This document shows, in pieces, positions 6,780 to 13,885 of a stretch of DNA of 16,350 bases. Within the stretch, counting starts at the first letter, position 1. Each line of letters opens with the position of its first letter. The stretch comes from an uncultured Bacilli bacterium (GTDB lineage: Bacteria > Bacillota_I > Bacilli_A > RF39 > UBA660): assembly GCA_934095865.1 (NCBI GenBank), contig CAKOKU010000017.1:1-16350 (forward strand). Reading direction: 5' to 3'. A program made the translations under genes and the position numbers. A model generated the notes under the pieces. It worked only from the letters and a program-made list of their open reading frames with translations, made no database searches and had not been told where the DNA came from.

Positions 6780-7037
6780 TTACTCTGCTTTATTATATTC
6801 AGCAATAATAGCATCTTCTAATTGTTTTCTTGCATCTGGATTAATAGGATGAGCTATATCTCTATATCCACCAGTAGCAGTTTTTCTACTAGGCATAGCG
6901 ATGAATAAGCCATTATCTCCTTCAATAATTCTAATATCATGTACGGCAAATGCGTCATCTAATAAAACTGATGCTATACCACGCATTCTTGAACCTTCTT
7001 TTTCGATTTTACGTACTGTAACTGATGTAACTTGCAT
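6780..7037 (-). CDS. spoVG: Regulator SpoVG
   Basis: SpoVG is a small nucleic-acid-binding regulator named for a spore cortex defect in Bacillus; in other Firmicutes it affects capsule, cell wall and virulence genes. The 85-aa length is typical. The product shows the family blocks MQVTSVTVRKIEKEG, MRGIASVLLDDAFAVHDIRI, the highly conserved GLFIAMPSRKT, and RDIAHPINPDARKQLEDAII. The ATG at 7037 is preceded by AGAAGGAGAT. It has a promoter candidate of its own (7075-7103) and ends in a strong terminator (6740-6769). In Bacillus subtilis sspF, ispE, purR and yabJ lie between veg and spoVG; here the two are direct neighbours. Confidence 0.97.
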   Translation of the reverse strand: MQVTSVTVRKIEKEGSRMRGIASVLLDDAFAVHDIRIIEGDNGLFIAMPSRKTATGGYRDIAHPINPDARKQLEDAIIAEYNKAE

Positions 7038-7074
7038 ATAAATCTCCTTCTATTGTCTATTACAACATACCATA

Positions 7075-7103
7075 ATTGTAAACCAAGACTTTTTAAAAAT
7101 CAA
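7075..7103 (-). promoter_or_regulatory. Sigma-A-type promoter of spoVG
   Basis: TTGATT (7098-7103) and TACAAT (7075-7080) are separated by exactly 17 nt on the minus strand, in the 81-bp gap between veg and spoVG. I saw no sigma-H-type box, although spoVG is a sigma-H gene in Bacillus subtilis. Confidence 0.6.
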
Positions 7104-7118
7104 GCTATTATATTAATT

Positions 7119-7331
7119 TTACATATGGTATATACACACATCCCCGATTGCAACATCAGCATATGTAAAACTCTTATTAACACCATCTACCAGCACCGTA
7201 AATATATTTGAATATACTTCATTAACAATGCCTTTCATCATCATTGTCTTAGCCCTACTACCGCTCACCTTTAACATTATTTCCTTATTAACTAAACTTT
7301 TTATCTCCTCACGTATATCATTTATACTCAT
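7119..7331 (-). CDS. veg: Veg protein
   Basis: Veg is a small, widely conserved Firmicutes protein whose overproduction stimulates biofilm matrix gene expression in Bacillus subtilis; its molecular activity is not settled. The 70-aa product has the family order: a short N-terminal helix (INDIREEIKSLVNKEI), the basic block LKVSGSRAKTMMMKGIV, then EVYSNIFTVLV and the SFTYADV motif that matches SYSYADI in Bacillus Veg. It is about 16 residues shorter than the Bacillus protein because the acidic C-terminal tail is missing. Its ATG overlaps the yabG stop by 4 nt (ATGA). The yabG-veg order is as in Bacillus subtilis. Confidence 0.93.
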   Translation of the reverse strand: MSINDIREEIKSLVNKEIMLKVSGSRAKTMMMKGIVNEVYSNIFTVLVDGVNKSFTYADVAIGDVCIYHM

Positions 7332-8107
7332 CTTGGGTACCCCACATACATCATTCCATTACAAATAATACCACCCATACCCATCTCTCCATTTTTAGTT
7401 TTATTTAATAAATCTATCAAATTTATTTCTTTTCCTTTCTCAGTTAAGGCTAAATTACAGGCTATTATAGCTGGATCTAGTGCATGAATATTTACCCTTT
7501 TAGGACTACTAGCAAAATTAGCGCCAGCTCTTATTAATTCCTCATAATTACTTTGGCAAGCACCGGCTATTATAATAAGCTTTTCAGGAGACTTTTCATA
7601 TTTTCTAGCATTTTTTACAGCTTTTACAAAGTTTAAAGAATTTTTGTAGTTTCGTAAATCTTTTTTATCTCCTTTTTTTCTTAAATAAGCATCATGACCA
7701 GTAATAATAACAATGTCTGGCCTAGTTTCAGTCAAATAAGAAATTATGTCATCACTAACATTATCCTCATCAATTTTTCGACCAACGGCAAAAATCTTAT
7801 TTTTTTTATAATAATCCATACATCGCTGTAAATAGGCTTCATCACCGTCTAAATGTAAAATTCGTGCTGGCAAATAAAAGAAATTTCCTCTATCTTCTTC
7901 TTTAATTTCTTCAAAAACATTTTCTGGAACAAATTCATCTTTCAAGGCTTCTTTATCAACAACTACACAATCTTTTAAAGGACTATCTGCATATAATCTT
8001 GCATAGACTCCCTTTAAATATACTGTATCTCCCTTAACATTTAAGACTTGAAAAATTGTATCATTACTATAACTATTTCTAGTAATATAGTCGCCTCTTT
8101 TTATCAT
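7328..8107 (-). CDS. yabG: Sporulation-specific protease YabG
   Basis: YabG is a cysteine-type protease (MEROPS family U57 as I recall) that processes spore coat proteins late in sporulation. In Clostridioides it also trims spore proteins needed for germination. The product has the N-terminal small beta domain (KRGDYITRNSYSNDTIFQV) and the core motifs PDIVIITGHDAY, IIIAGACQSNYEELIRAG and ANFASSPKRVNIHALDP, which match the family closely. I chose the ATG at 8107 (259 aa). The in-frame GTG at 8116 would overlap the GGTGG ribosome binding site. It is encoded after an intrinsic terminator (8141-8168) and overlaps veg. Its presence supports a spore-forming lineage. No convincing sigma-K box was found upstream. 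Confidence 0.95.
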   Translation of the reverse strand: MIKRGDYITRNSYSNDTIFQVLNVKGDTVYLKGVYARLYADSPLKDCVVVDKEALKDEFVPENVFEEIKEEDRGNFFYLPARILHLDGDEAYLQRCMDYYKKNKIFAVGRKIDEDNVSDDIISYLTETRPDIVIITGHDAYLRKKGDKKDLRNYKNSLNFVKAVKNARKYEKSPEKLIIIAGACQSNYEELIRAGANFASSPKRVNIHALDPAIIACNLALTEKGKEINLIDLLNKTKNGEMGMGGIICNGMMYVGYPR

Positions 8108-8140
8108 ATATACCACCGTTTAATATTATTATTTTGGTAT

Positions 8141-8168
8141 TAAAAAAAGAACTACGTATTGTAATTCT
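8141..8168 (-). terminator. Intrinsic terminator after the HD-like gene
   Basis: On the minus strand AGAATTAC (8161-8168) pairs with GTAGTTCT (8148-8155), 8 pairs with one G-U, around AATAC, followed by seven U. It lies 36 nt after the HD-like stop codon and separates it from yabG. Confidence 0.75.
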
Positions 8169-8203
8169 AATTTTAACCATTCCAAATTTTAATATTTTAC
8201 AAA

Positions 8204-8839
8204 TTATTTTCTATCTGAAAAATTTTGTAGCTCTCTTGATAAGCCTTCAAACAATTCATCACCAACATAATATCGTCTATCATATAATAGCCAACCATCG
8301 CTAGCATTATTAACTTGTGGCAATATCTTCTCTGTCAAACCAGGACCATAATTTTTTACGTCAGCTAAAGCTTTATCTAAATCGAATTGACCATCAGTAT
8401 CATATTTTTTAGCTTGTAAATCTGATTCGAATTTTGCTACTTTAAATGCAAAATCAGCCTCCTTAGTACTCTTTTCTTGAACTTCTTTTAATAATTCTTC
8501 TACTTTTCTAGCACAACTTAAAGCTTTAGTTACATCCAAGATAGTCTTTCTTCCTTGCTCAGCCGCTTCTGCATCACTAACATTTGAATTTGTTGTATAT
8601 TCTTGATTTAAATTAACCTTAGCTATTTCCTTAATCATGATTATTTCGTACACTTTTAACATATCTAAGCCTAATTTTTCTTCTTCGTTAATAGCAAAAG
8701 CTAACATTGCAGTACCGAAAACATGTTCAGCTACGCTTTCCAATCTATCAGCACTTATTCCTACTTCTTCCCAACCTGTACGAAGTTGGTGTTTTAATGC
8801 GTTTATACTATTATAAAATTCTATTATATTTTTATACAT
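8204..8839 (-). CDS. HD-domain protein of YfbR/HDDC2 type with the metal-binding residues lost
   Basis: The fold pattern is that of YfbR/HDDC2-like HD phosphohydrolases (5'-nucleotidase type): LRTGWEEVGI, then RLESVAEHVFGTAMLAF with the first metal-ligand position His39. The canonical HDLxE is replaced by KEIAK (residues 70-74), so His, Asp and the following Glu are Lys70, Glu71 and Lys74. The later block FKVAKFESDLQAKKYD keeps the family's LQAKKY but not the aspartate of the usual DKLE motif. Catalysis by the usual mechanism is therefore unlikely (inference). I chose the ATG at 8839 (211 aa) because GGAGG lies 7 nt upstream; the earlier ATG at 8854 overlaps that site. It follows rsmA, where Bacillus has yabG directly, and ends in a clear terminator. 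Confidence 0.82.
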   Translation of the reverse strand: MYKNIIEFYNSINALKHQLRTGWEEVGISADRLESVAEHVFGTAMLAFAINEEEKLGLDMLKVYEIIMIKEIAKVNLNQEYTTNSNVSDAEAAEQGRKTILDVTKALSCARKVEELLKEVQEKSTKEADFAFKVAKFESDLQAKKYDTDGQFDLDKALADVKNYGPGLTEKILPQVNNASDGWLLYDRRYYVGDELFEGLSRELQNFSDRK

Positions 8840-8862
8840 AATAAATTCCTCCAATCAGTGTT

Positions 8863-8871
8863 ATTTTATCA
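8863..8871 (-). promoter_or_regulatory. Extended -10 promoter candidate for the HD-like gene
   Basis: The minus strand reads TGATAAAAT, a TGn-extended -10, 23 nt before the start codon. No good -35 box is present in the A-rich DNA upstream. It would give the HD-like gene transcription independent of rsmA. Confidence 0.4.
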
Positions 8872-8917
8872 CACTTTTTTATTTTTTATCTATTTTTTTA
8901 ATTGACATATACACTCT

Positions 8918-9703
8918 TTATACATCAAACAAATTTTTATATATCTCAATAAATTCTTCTAAGCTAATCTCCTCAGCTCTATTTTGTAAACTATGATTAT
9001 AATTAATTAAAACACTATTTATCTTTTCCAAATCATAATTTATTAAGTTATTACGCAAATTCTTCCTTTTAAACTGAAAGGCACTTTTAACAAACTTAAA
9101 AAATTTTTCTTCATCTAATGATACATCTCGATTTTTTCTTGTTAATTTTATAACAGCACTGTCAACATTAGGAATCGGATAAAACGCTTTTCTTGGTACT
9201 GCAAACAACTTATCAACTTTATAATAATAATCTAAGAAAACACTTATTGAACCATAATCTCTACTACCGCAAGAAGCACTAAATCTATCAGCAACTTCCT
9301 TTTGCACCATCAAAACACATGCCTTTTCAGATAAATTACTGTTGATAATTTTCTCTATAATGGGAGTCGTTATATAATAAGGGATATTAGCAATAATATA
9401 CAGATTTTTATAATTTTTTGGTAAATAATCTTTAACATCAACTGTCATAAAATCCTTATAAATCACTTCAAGATTAGCACTTATTATTTGGTTTAAAACA
9501 TGCTTTACTTCCGAATCAATTTCAAAAGCTACAACTGGACAATTAAATTTAACTAGATACTTAGTCAAAGCGCCATGCCCTGGACCAATTTCCACAATAC
9601 AATCATCACTTGTGCAATCTATACTATCAACAATCCTTTTTAAAACCTTATCATCTTGTAAAAAATTCTGGCCCAAATTTTTTTTATATCTAAATTTTTC
9701 CAT
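8918..9703 (-). CDS. rsmA: 16S rRNA dimethyltransferase RsmA (KsgA)
   Basis: RsmA uses S-adenosylmethionine to dimethylate the two adjacent adenines in the 3'-terminal hairpin of 16S rRNA, a late step in small-subunit assembly. The 261-aa product has the N-terminal KKNLGQNFLQDDKVL block (residues 7-21), the SAM-binding motif VEIGPGHGALT (37-47), the acidic EIDSE ribose-binding loop (61-65) and the adenine-binding motif NIPYY (106-110). The C-terminal FVKSAFQFKRKNLRNNL block is also typical. The ATG at 9703 follows GAGGGAA. In Bacillus subtilis rnmV (5S rRNA maturase M5) lies just upstream of ksgA; it is missing here. A terminator of the 3D gene lies upstream, so rsmA probably starts its own unit. 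Confidence 0.97.
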   Translation of the reverse strand: MEKFRYKKNLGQNFLQDDKVLKRIVDSIDCTSDDCIVEIGPGHGALTKYLVKFNCPVVAFEIDSEVKHVLNQIISANLEVIYKDFMTVDVKDYLPKNYKNLYIIANIPYYITTPIIEKIINSNLSEKACVLMVQKEVADRFSASCGSRDYGSISVFLDYYYKVDKLFAVPRKAFYPIPNVDSAVIKLTRKNRDVSLDEEKFFKFVKSAFQFKRKNLRNNLINYDLEKINSVLINYNHSLQNRAEEISLEEFIEIYKNLFDV

Positions 9704-9731
9704 ATATTATTTTCCCTCATTTCTAACCAAA

Positions 9732-9737
9732 ATTATA
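9732..9737 (-). promoter_or_regulatory. -10 box for rsmA
   Basis: A perfect TATAAT on the minus strand lies 28 nt before the rsmA start codon, downstream of the 3D-gene terminator. The -35 position (ATTAAA, 17 nt spacing) matches poorly. Confidence 0.35.
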
Positions 9738-9770
9738 CACTATATTAGTTTAATTTTAATAATATTTAGC

Positions 9771-9797
9771 AAAAAAGAAAAAAGATGGCCTACCATC
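9771..9797 (-). terminator. Intrinsic terminator overlapping the stop codon of the 3D gene
   Basis: On the minus strand GATGG (9793-9797) pairs with CCATC (9784-9788) around TAGG, which holds the TAG stop codon itself, followed by TTTTTTCTTTTTT. The stem is short but GC-containing and the U-tract is long. Confidence 0.6.
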
Positions 9798-10314
9798 CAC
9801 TCCTTAATATATCATACGTAACAACTGATCTACCAACATTAGCAGAAGCATAGGCCTCACTAACCGTCAATAAATCAATATTATATTTACTAACACCTCT
9901 GTCTAAAACAATAGCATACAGTGGCTCTGAACCTAATTTATGTTCATTAATTCTAATAACAGAACCACATGGTATTGCTTTAGAAGTAGCAACTATATTT
10001 AACTTACCATAAACTGCATCATCATAAGTAACATTACCATGTAAAACATCCAAATCACTTTTACAGGCCAAATGCCCACTACATAAAGGGCAGTCAGCAC
10101 CATAACCTGTTAAATAACCAGTATAGGTATCTTTAGCAGCATAAATATCATTTTCAATATCTTCTTGAACTTTTAAAGCCATGGCATTTAAATCTAATGT
10201 TAGATTAAAATTAGTATTACTAATTTGCATATAATTACTTCTTGTCGACGAAAACATAGCAAGCATTATAACACCAAGCAAAGCACTCTTTACAGTATTT
10301 ATTATAAATTTCAA
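9790..10314 (-). CDS. Secreted 3D-domain protein (YabE/YocH-like cell-wall enzyme)
   Basis: 3D domains share the double-psi beta-barrel fold of MltA-type lytic transglycosylases and occur in Gram-positive wall-remodelling and resuscitation proteins. The 174-aa product has an N-terminal signal or anchor helix (about residues 7-21) and a C-terminal 3D domain: TGYLTGYGAD, VATSKAIPCGSVIRI (about 108-122), and IVLDRGVSKYNIDLLT with Asp138 and Asp147. Four cysteines (75, 78, 84, 116) lie in the exported domain, with CPLC as a close pair. The start is a TTG at 10314 after AGGTGGTG; the first in-frame ATG is 16 codons inside the signal helix. The position between tatD and rsmA matches yabE of Bacillus subtilis, but the G5 and DUF348 regions of YabE are absent. 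Confidence 0.85.
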   Translation of the reverse strand: MKFIINTVKSALLGVIMLAMFSSTRSNYMQISNTNFNLTLDLNAMALKVQEDIENDIYAAKDTYTGYLTGYGADCPLCSGHLACKSDLDVLHGNVTYDDAVYGKLNIVATSKAIPCGSVIRINEHKLGSEPLYAIVLDRGVSKYNIDLLTVSEAYASANVGRSVVTYDILRSGW

Positions 10315-10334
10315 TTATCACACCACCTGCTTAA

Positions 10335-10363
10335 AGTCTAGCATACCTAATCTTAGATGTCAA
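10335..10363 (-). promoter_or_regulatory. Sigma-A-type promoter of the 3D gene, inside the tatD end
   Basis: A perfect TTGACA (10358-10363) lies 17 nt before TAGACT (10335-10340), which is preceded by TGC as an extended -10. The box overlaps the last codons of tatD, 20 nt before the TTG start codon. Confidence 0.45.
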
Positions 10364-11093
10364 AAATTCTAGCAACAGTTTTGTTGGTAATTTCTGCTAA
10401 CTCAGCAACAGAAATACCATAAATCTCAGCAACAAAAGTAGCTATATCTTTAATATGACTGGGATTATTTTGATTACCACGAAAAGGTACAGGAGTAAGA
10501 TATGGACTATCTGTTTCTAAAACAATACTATTAATATCTATATTTTTTAATGTATCTTTTAAATTACAATTTTTAAAAGTAACTACACCATTGATTCCCA
10601 AAGCAAAACCCATTTTTATATACTCTTTGGCCACTTCTAAACTACCGCTAAAGGAATGAATAACGCCAAAATTATGATGCCTTTTTAAAATATCAATTGT
10701 ATCTTGAGTAGCATCTCTACTATGTATTACAACAGGAAGATTAAGTTTTTCAGCCAAATCTAACTGATATTCAAACATTTCAATCTGTTTATCTCTTGTT
10801 TCTTTTGTATAATGATAATCCAAACCAATTTCACCAATACCAACAATTTTCTTATCTATATTATTAAATATTGTAAGATCTACTTCTTCTAGTACATTTT
10901 CAGGATGAATACCAATGACTCCATACATATTATCAAATTGTTTCGTTAAAGATATCACCTCTTTACTACTAGATGTATTATAACCAGCATTTATTATTCT
11001 ATCTACGCCATTATTTTTAGCAAGCGACAAAATATTTCCAATCTCACCTTGATAATACTCTTTTAAAACATGACAATGAGTATCACAAAACAT
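10353..11093 (-). CDS. tatD: TatD-family metal-dependent deoxyribonuclease
   Basis: TatD proteins are TIM-barrel nucleases of the amidohydrolase superfamily (3'-5' exonuclease activity in Escherichia coli TatD; quality control of DNA ends is proposed). The 246-aa product shows all ligand motifs: DTHCH with His6 and His8, GEIGLDYHY with Glu88, PVVIHSRDA with His124, IHSFSG with His146, and LETDSPYLTP with Asp195. The ATG at 11093 follows the metG stop codon with no gap, and the ribosome binding site GAGGT is inside metG, so the two are coupled. The metG-tatD order is the same as metS-yabD of Bacillus subtilis. Confidence 0.96.
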   Translation of the reverse strand: MFCDTHCHVLKEYYQGEIGNILSLAKNNGVDRIINAGYNTSSSKEVISLTKQFDNMYGVIGIHPENVLEEVDLTIFNNIDKKIVGIGEIGLDYHYTKETRDKQIEMFEYQLDLAEKLNLPVVIHSRDATQDTIDILKRHHNFGVIHSFSGSLEVAKEYIKMGFALGINGVVTFKNCNLKDTLKNIDINSIVLETDSPYLTPVPFRGNQNNPSHIKDIATFVAEIYGISVAELAEITNKTVARIFDI

Positions 11094-12629
11094 CTATTTA
11101 ACCTCAATTCTATCAAACAAATGTTCAGGTTCTCCTAAAGTATTACCAGTTTCTAAAGCTCCAAAATGTAGTGTACTTTCAACGCTTACTTTTTCTGTAT
11201 TTAATTGTTTTAAAATCTTCGCACTAGTATCAGGTAAGTAAGCTCCAAGTAAAATACCACAAACTCTAATACTTTCTAACAAATTATATAAAACCGTTGC
11301 AAGTCTATCTTTCTTAGTCTCATCTTTAGCTAAAACCCAAGGTGTTGTTTCATCAATATACTTATTGCATCTCTTTAAAACATCAAAAATTTCATCAATT
11401 GCCTCGCCAATGTGCAAGATATCCATTTTATCTTTGACCTTATTATAAATGTTTTCTGTCATACTAATTAACTCATCGTCAATACTTTCTTTAACACCAG
11501 GATTAGTAATAACACCGTCAAAATATTTATAACTCATACTAACAGTACGATTAACCAAATTACCTAAAATATTTACTAAATCACTATTTATTCTTTCAAT
11601 TAACAAATCCTCACTATACACGCCATCAGCAGCAAATGGAATTTCATGTAAAAAGAAATATCTAATAGCGTCAACACCATATTTTCTTACTAAATCATCA
11701 GCATAAACAACATTTCCCTTCGATTTACTCATTTTACCATCAGCCATAATCAACCAAGGATGACCAAACACCTTCTTTGGTAGAGGTAAATCTAAACTCA
11801 TTAAGAAACAAGGCCAATATATTGTATGGAATCTAATAATATCTTTACCAATTAAATGCAAATCAGCAGGCCACTTATAATTAAACTCTTCACTACTGCC
11901 ATCTGGGTCATAACCAATATTAGTAATATAGTTAGTAAGAGCATCTAGCCATACATAAACAACATGCTTTTGATCAAAAGTGACAGGAATTCCCCAAGTA
12001 AAAGAAGAACGTGATACGCATAAATCTTGCAACCCTGGTTTAATAAAATTATTTATCATTTCATTTTTACGAGCAACTGGTTGAATAAAATCAGGATGCG
12101 ATTCAATATAATCTATTAATTTATCTTGATATTTAGATAATTTAAAGAAGTATGCTTCTTCACTTTTTTCTTCAACATCTCTACCACAATCAGGACATTT
12201 ACCATCTATTAATTGAGCCTCTGTCCAAAATGATTCACAAGGGGTACAATAAAGACCTTTATATTCACCCTTATAGATATCACCCTTATCATACATTTTC
12301 TTAAATATTTTTTGAACAATCTCTTCATGATGCTTATCCGTAGTTCTGATAAACCTATCATAACTTGTATTCATAATATCCCAAATTGCTTTGATTTCGC
12401 CGGAAACTTCATCAACAAATTCTTTTGGACTTACACCTTTTTCTTTAGCTTTTAGTTCTATTTTTTCACCATGTTCATCAGTACCAGTTTGAAAATAAAC
12501 ATCATAGCCTTCTAATCTTTTAAATCTAGCAATAGCATCAGCTAAAACAATTTCATAAGTATTACCAATATGTGGTTTGCCAGAAGTATAAGCTATTGCC
12601 GTACTAATATAATATTTTTCTTTTGTCAT
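11094..12629 (-). CDS. metG: Methionyl-tRNA synthetase
   Basis: MetG charges tRNA-Met, both initiator and elongator, with methionine. The 511-aa class I synthetase has the HIGH-type motif HIGN (residues 20-23) and the KMSKS motif (299-303). The connective insert carries the zinc knuckle CTPC...CPDC (Cys128, Cys131, Cys145, Cys148). The anticodon-binding helical domain follows. The protein ends without the C-terminal EMAP/Trbp111-like tRNA-binding domain found in the approximately 660-aa Bacillus enzyme, so it is the short form. The ATG at 12629 follows GAGGT. Expression is controlled by the methionine T-box leader directly upstream. tatD follows immediately. Confidence 0.98.
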   Translation of the reverse strand: MTKEKYYISTAIAYTSGKPHIGNTYEIVLADAIARFKRLEGYDVYFQTGTDEHGEKIELKAKEKGVSPKEFVDEVSGEIKAIWDIMNTSYDRFIRTTDKHHEEIVQKIFKKMYDKGDIYKGEYKGLYCTPCESFWTEAQLIDGKCPDCGRDVEEKSEEAYFFKLSKYQDKLIDYIESHPDFIQPVARKNEMINNFIKPGLQDLCVSRSSFTWGIPVTFDQKHVVYVWLDALTNYITNIGYDPDGSSEEFNYKWPADLHLIGKDIIRFHTIYWPCFLMSLDLPLPKKVFGHPWLIMADGKMSKSKGNVVYADDLVRKYGVDAIRYFFLHEIPFAADGVYSEDLLIERINSDLVNILGNLVNRTVSMSYKYFDGVITNPGVKESIDDELISMTENIYNKVKDKMDILHIGEAIDEIFDVLKRCNKYIDETTPWVLAKDETKKDRLATVLYNLLESIRVCGILLGAYLPDTSAKILKQLNTEKVSVESTLHFGALETGNTLGEPEHLFDRIEVK

Positions 12630-12649
12630 AATCTTACCTCTTTCTTTTT

Positions 12650-12855
12650 TAAATAAAAAAAGCCCTAAATATAAGGACGAATTACCGCGGTACCACCTTA
12701 TTTTATGACTTTTTGCACACTCTCTTTAATCTTAACGCGATTTTTAAACGATTTAACTCCCAAATCCATACTCCCTAATTATTTTTACTTCTCTTCCACC
12801 ATTGAAGAAGCTCTCTATAAAAAACTTTTAGGTACCCATTTGTTCCCTGTTAATT
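12650..12855 (-). promoter_or_regulatory. T-box riboswitch leader of metG, specifier ATG (Met)
   Basis: The conserved T-box AAGGTGGTACCGCGG is at 12685-12699 on the minus strand, followed by the terminator. Stem I can be folded by hand. The base TTAAC (12849-12853) pairs with GTTAA (12753-12757); next come an internal loop with AGGGA opposite GGA (kink-turn-like), then CAAAT with ATTTG, then CCTAA with TTAGG. The specifier loop between the last two helices reads GAGTATGG on its 3' side, placing ATG (12767-12769) as the specifier codon with a purine after it. This matches methionine, the amino acid of the downstream enzyme. Uncharged tRNA-Met should stabilise the antiterminator and allow metG expression. 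The 5' end is inferred from the promoter at 12862-12890. Confidence 0.93.
12655..12678 (-). terminator. Regulated terminator of the metG T-box
   Basis: On the minus strand GTCCT (12674-12678) pairs with AGGGC (12662-12666) around TATATTT, followed by seven U. Its 5' arm directly follows the T-box sequence, as expected for the terminator that competes with the antiterminator. Confidence 0.8.
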
Positions 12856-12861
12856 ACTCAT

Positions 12862-12890
12862 AGTATATCATATTATCTTTAATTTGTTAT
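12862..12890 (-). promoter_or_regulatory. Promoter of the metG T-box leader
   Basis: ATAACA (12885-12890) and TATACT (12862-12867) are 17 nt apart on the minus strand, just upstream of the first paired stem I base. The predicted transcription start, near 12855, fits the leader structure. Confidence 0.5.
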
Positions 12891-12966
12891 TCTTTTCTTA
12901 ATAATTTCATAATAATATATATATATTCTAAGTTATTATAATTTACCCAATGATATTCTTAGTACA

Positions 12967-13857
12967 TTATAACTTTCTCTTAGGCGTAAATCCAATCTTA
13001 TTAATTTTTATTTCTTCATTATCACTTAATGCGTAAACAATTTCACCGTTATCTGTAACTTCAATGACAGAAGTCCCTAACCAAGAATTATTATAATTAA
13101 AATTATAACGATTCTCCAAATCCCTTGGTGAATTCTCTAAATGTTCAATCAAATCACCAATCATTTTTCTTAATTGAGTTGCCTCTGCTAATGGCAAATT
13201 TAAATATGCAATCTTCATACGGTAATTAACCAAAAGTTCTCGACACATAACTTTCCAATTACCAGTTATAACATAAGGTGGTAAACCAAATTTTTTTATA
13301 GAATCTAAAACAATACCCATTAAACTATCAAGTTCAGCATCACTTAAAATCAATTCTTTTGAGGCTAAATTTAGTTGATAGTTGTTAATGTCCTCCCAAA
13401 TTAAATCTTTTAGTTTATCAGCAATAGCTGCCAATTTAACATTGCTAAAATTATTAGGAGAATACAATGGTATTTGTATTTTTAAAGGTTCATTCTCTAC
13501 TTTTTTAACTGGTGAATAAACAAGATCAATATCTAAACTAGGAATTCTAGTTACTGTTAAAGTTCCATCTTCACCAAGCTCTTTGCATTTAAAAGTAGAA
13601 AAACACATTTCTTGATATTTTTGTTTAGTTTCTTGAGCGGGAATTTTTTCAATTTCTAATATTTTAATTCTTCCTTCTGCTGTTACTAAATAAGTAGGCA
13701 TCCCATCTTCACACATGATACTTAAAGCATCTTTATTTTCTAAATAATAATTTTGCTCTAACGTATCAAATTTCCAATACTTTTCTAACCCTAATCTTTT
13801 TACTCCTTGTTTTAAATCTTTAACAAAATATGTAAAGATCTCATTATTTCTTTGCAT
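12967..13857 (-). CDS. Unrecognised 296-aa protein between the SpoVT-type gene and metG
   Basis: I do not recognise this family. The product appears soluble and cytosolic, with no signal peptide or membrane helix. The N-terminal half is mixed alpha/beta with a segment MPTYLVTAEGRIKILEIEK (about residues 53-71). The middle and C-terminal part is helix-rich (about 138-240), ending in a short beta section VIEVTDNGEIVYALSD and a basic tail. The ATG at 13857 has the ribosome binding site GAGAGG. It starts 28 nt after the SpoVT-type gene, so both are likely one unit. No terminator is evident after it, but the metG promoter and T-box follow. Codon use looks like that of its neighbours. In Bacillus subtilis no gene lies between abrB and metS. 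Confidence 0.85.
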   Translation of the reverse strand: MQRNNEIFTYFVKDLKQGVKRLGLEKYWKFDTLEQNYYLENKDALSIMCEDGMPTYLVTAEGRIKILEIEKIPAQETKQKYQEMCFSTFKCKELGEDGTLTVTRIPSLDIDLVYSPVKKVENEPLKIQIPLYSPNNFSNVKLAAIADKLKDLIWEDINNYQLNLASKELILSDAELDSLMGIVLDSIKKFGLPPYVITGNWKVMCRELLVNYRMKIAYLNLPLAEATQLRKMIGDLIEHLENSPRDLENRYNFNYNNSWLGTSVIEVTDNGEIVYALSDNEEIKINKIGFTPKRKL

Positions 13858-13885
13858 AAATTTCCTCTCTGGCTAGAGTATATAA

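Noticed and set aside
6395..6808. 137-aa plus-strand open frame across yabP
   Set aside because: It is antisense to yabP, the spoVG terminator and the spoVG end, all of which are better supported; it has no promoter or ribosome binding site.
12910..12930. ATATATATATAT run upstream of the metG promoter
   Set aside because: It is a short dinucleotide run in very AT-rich DNA with no associated structure; not worth a repeat call.
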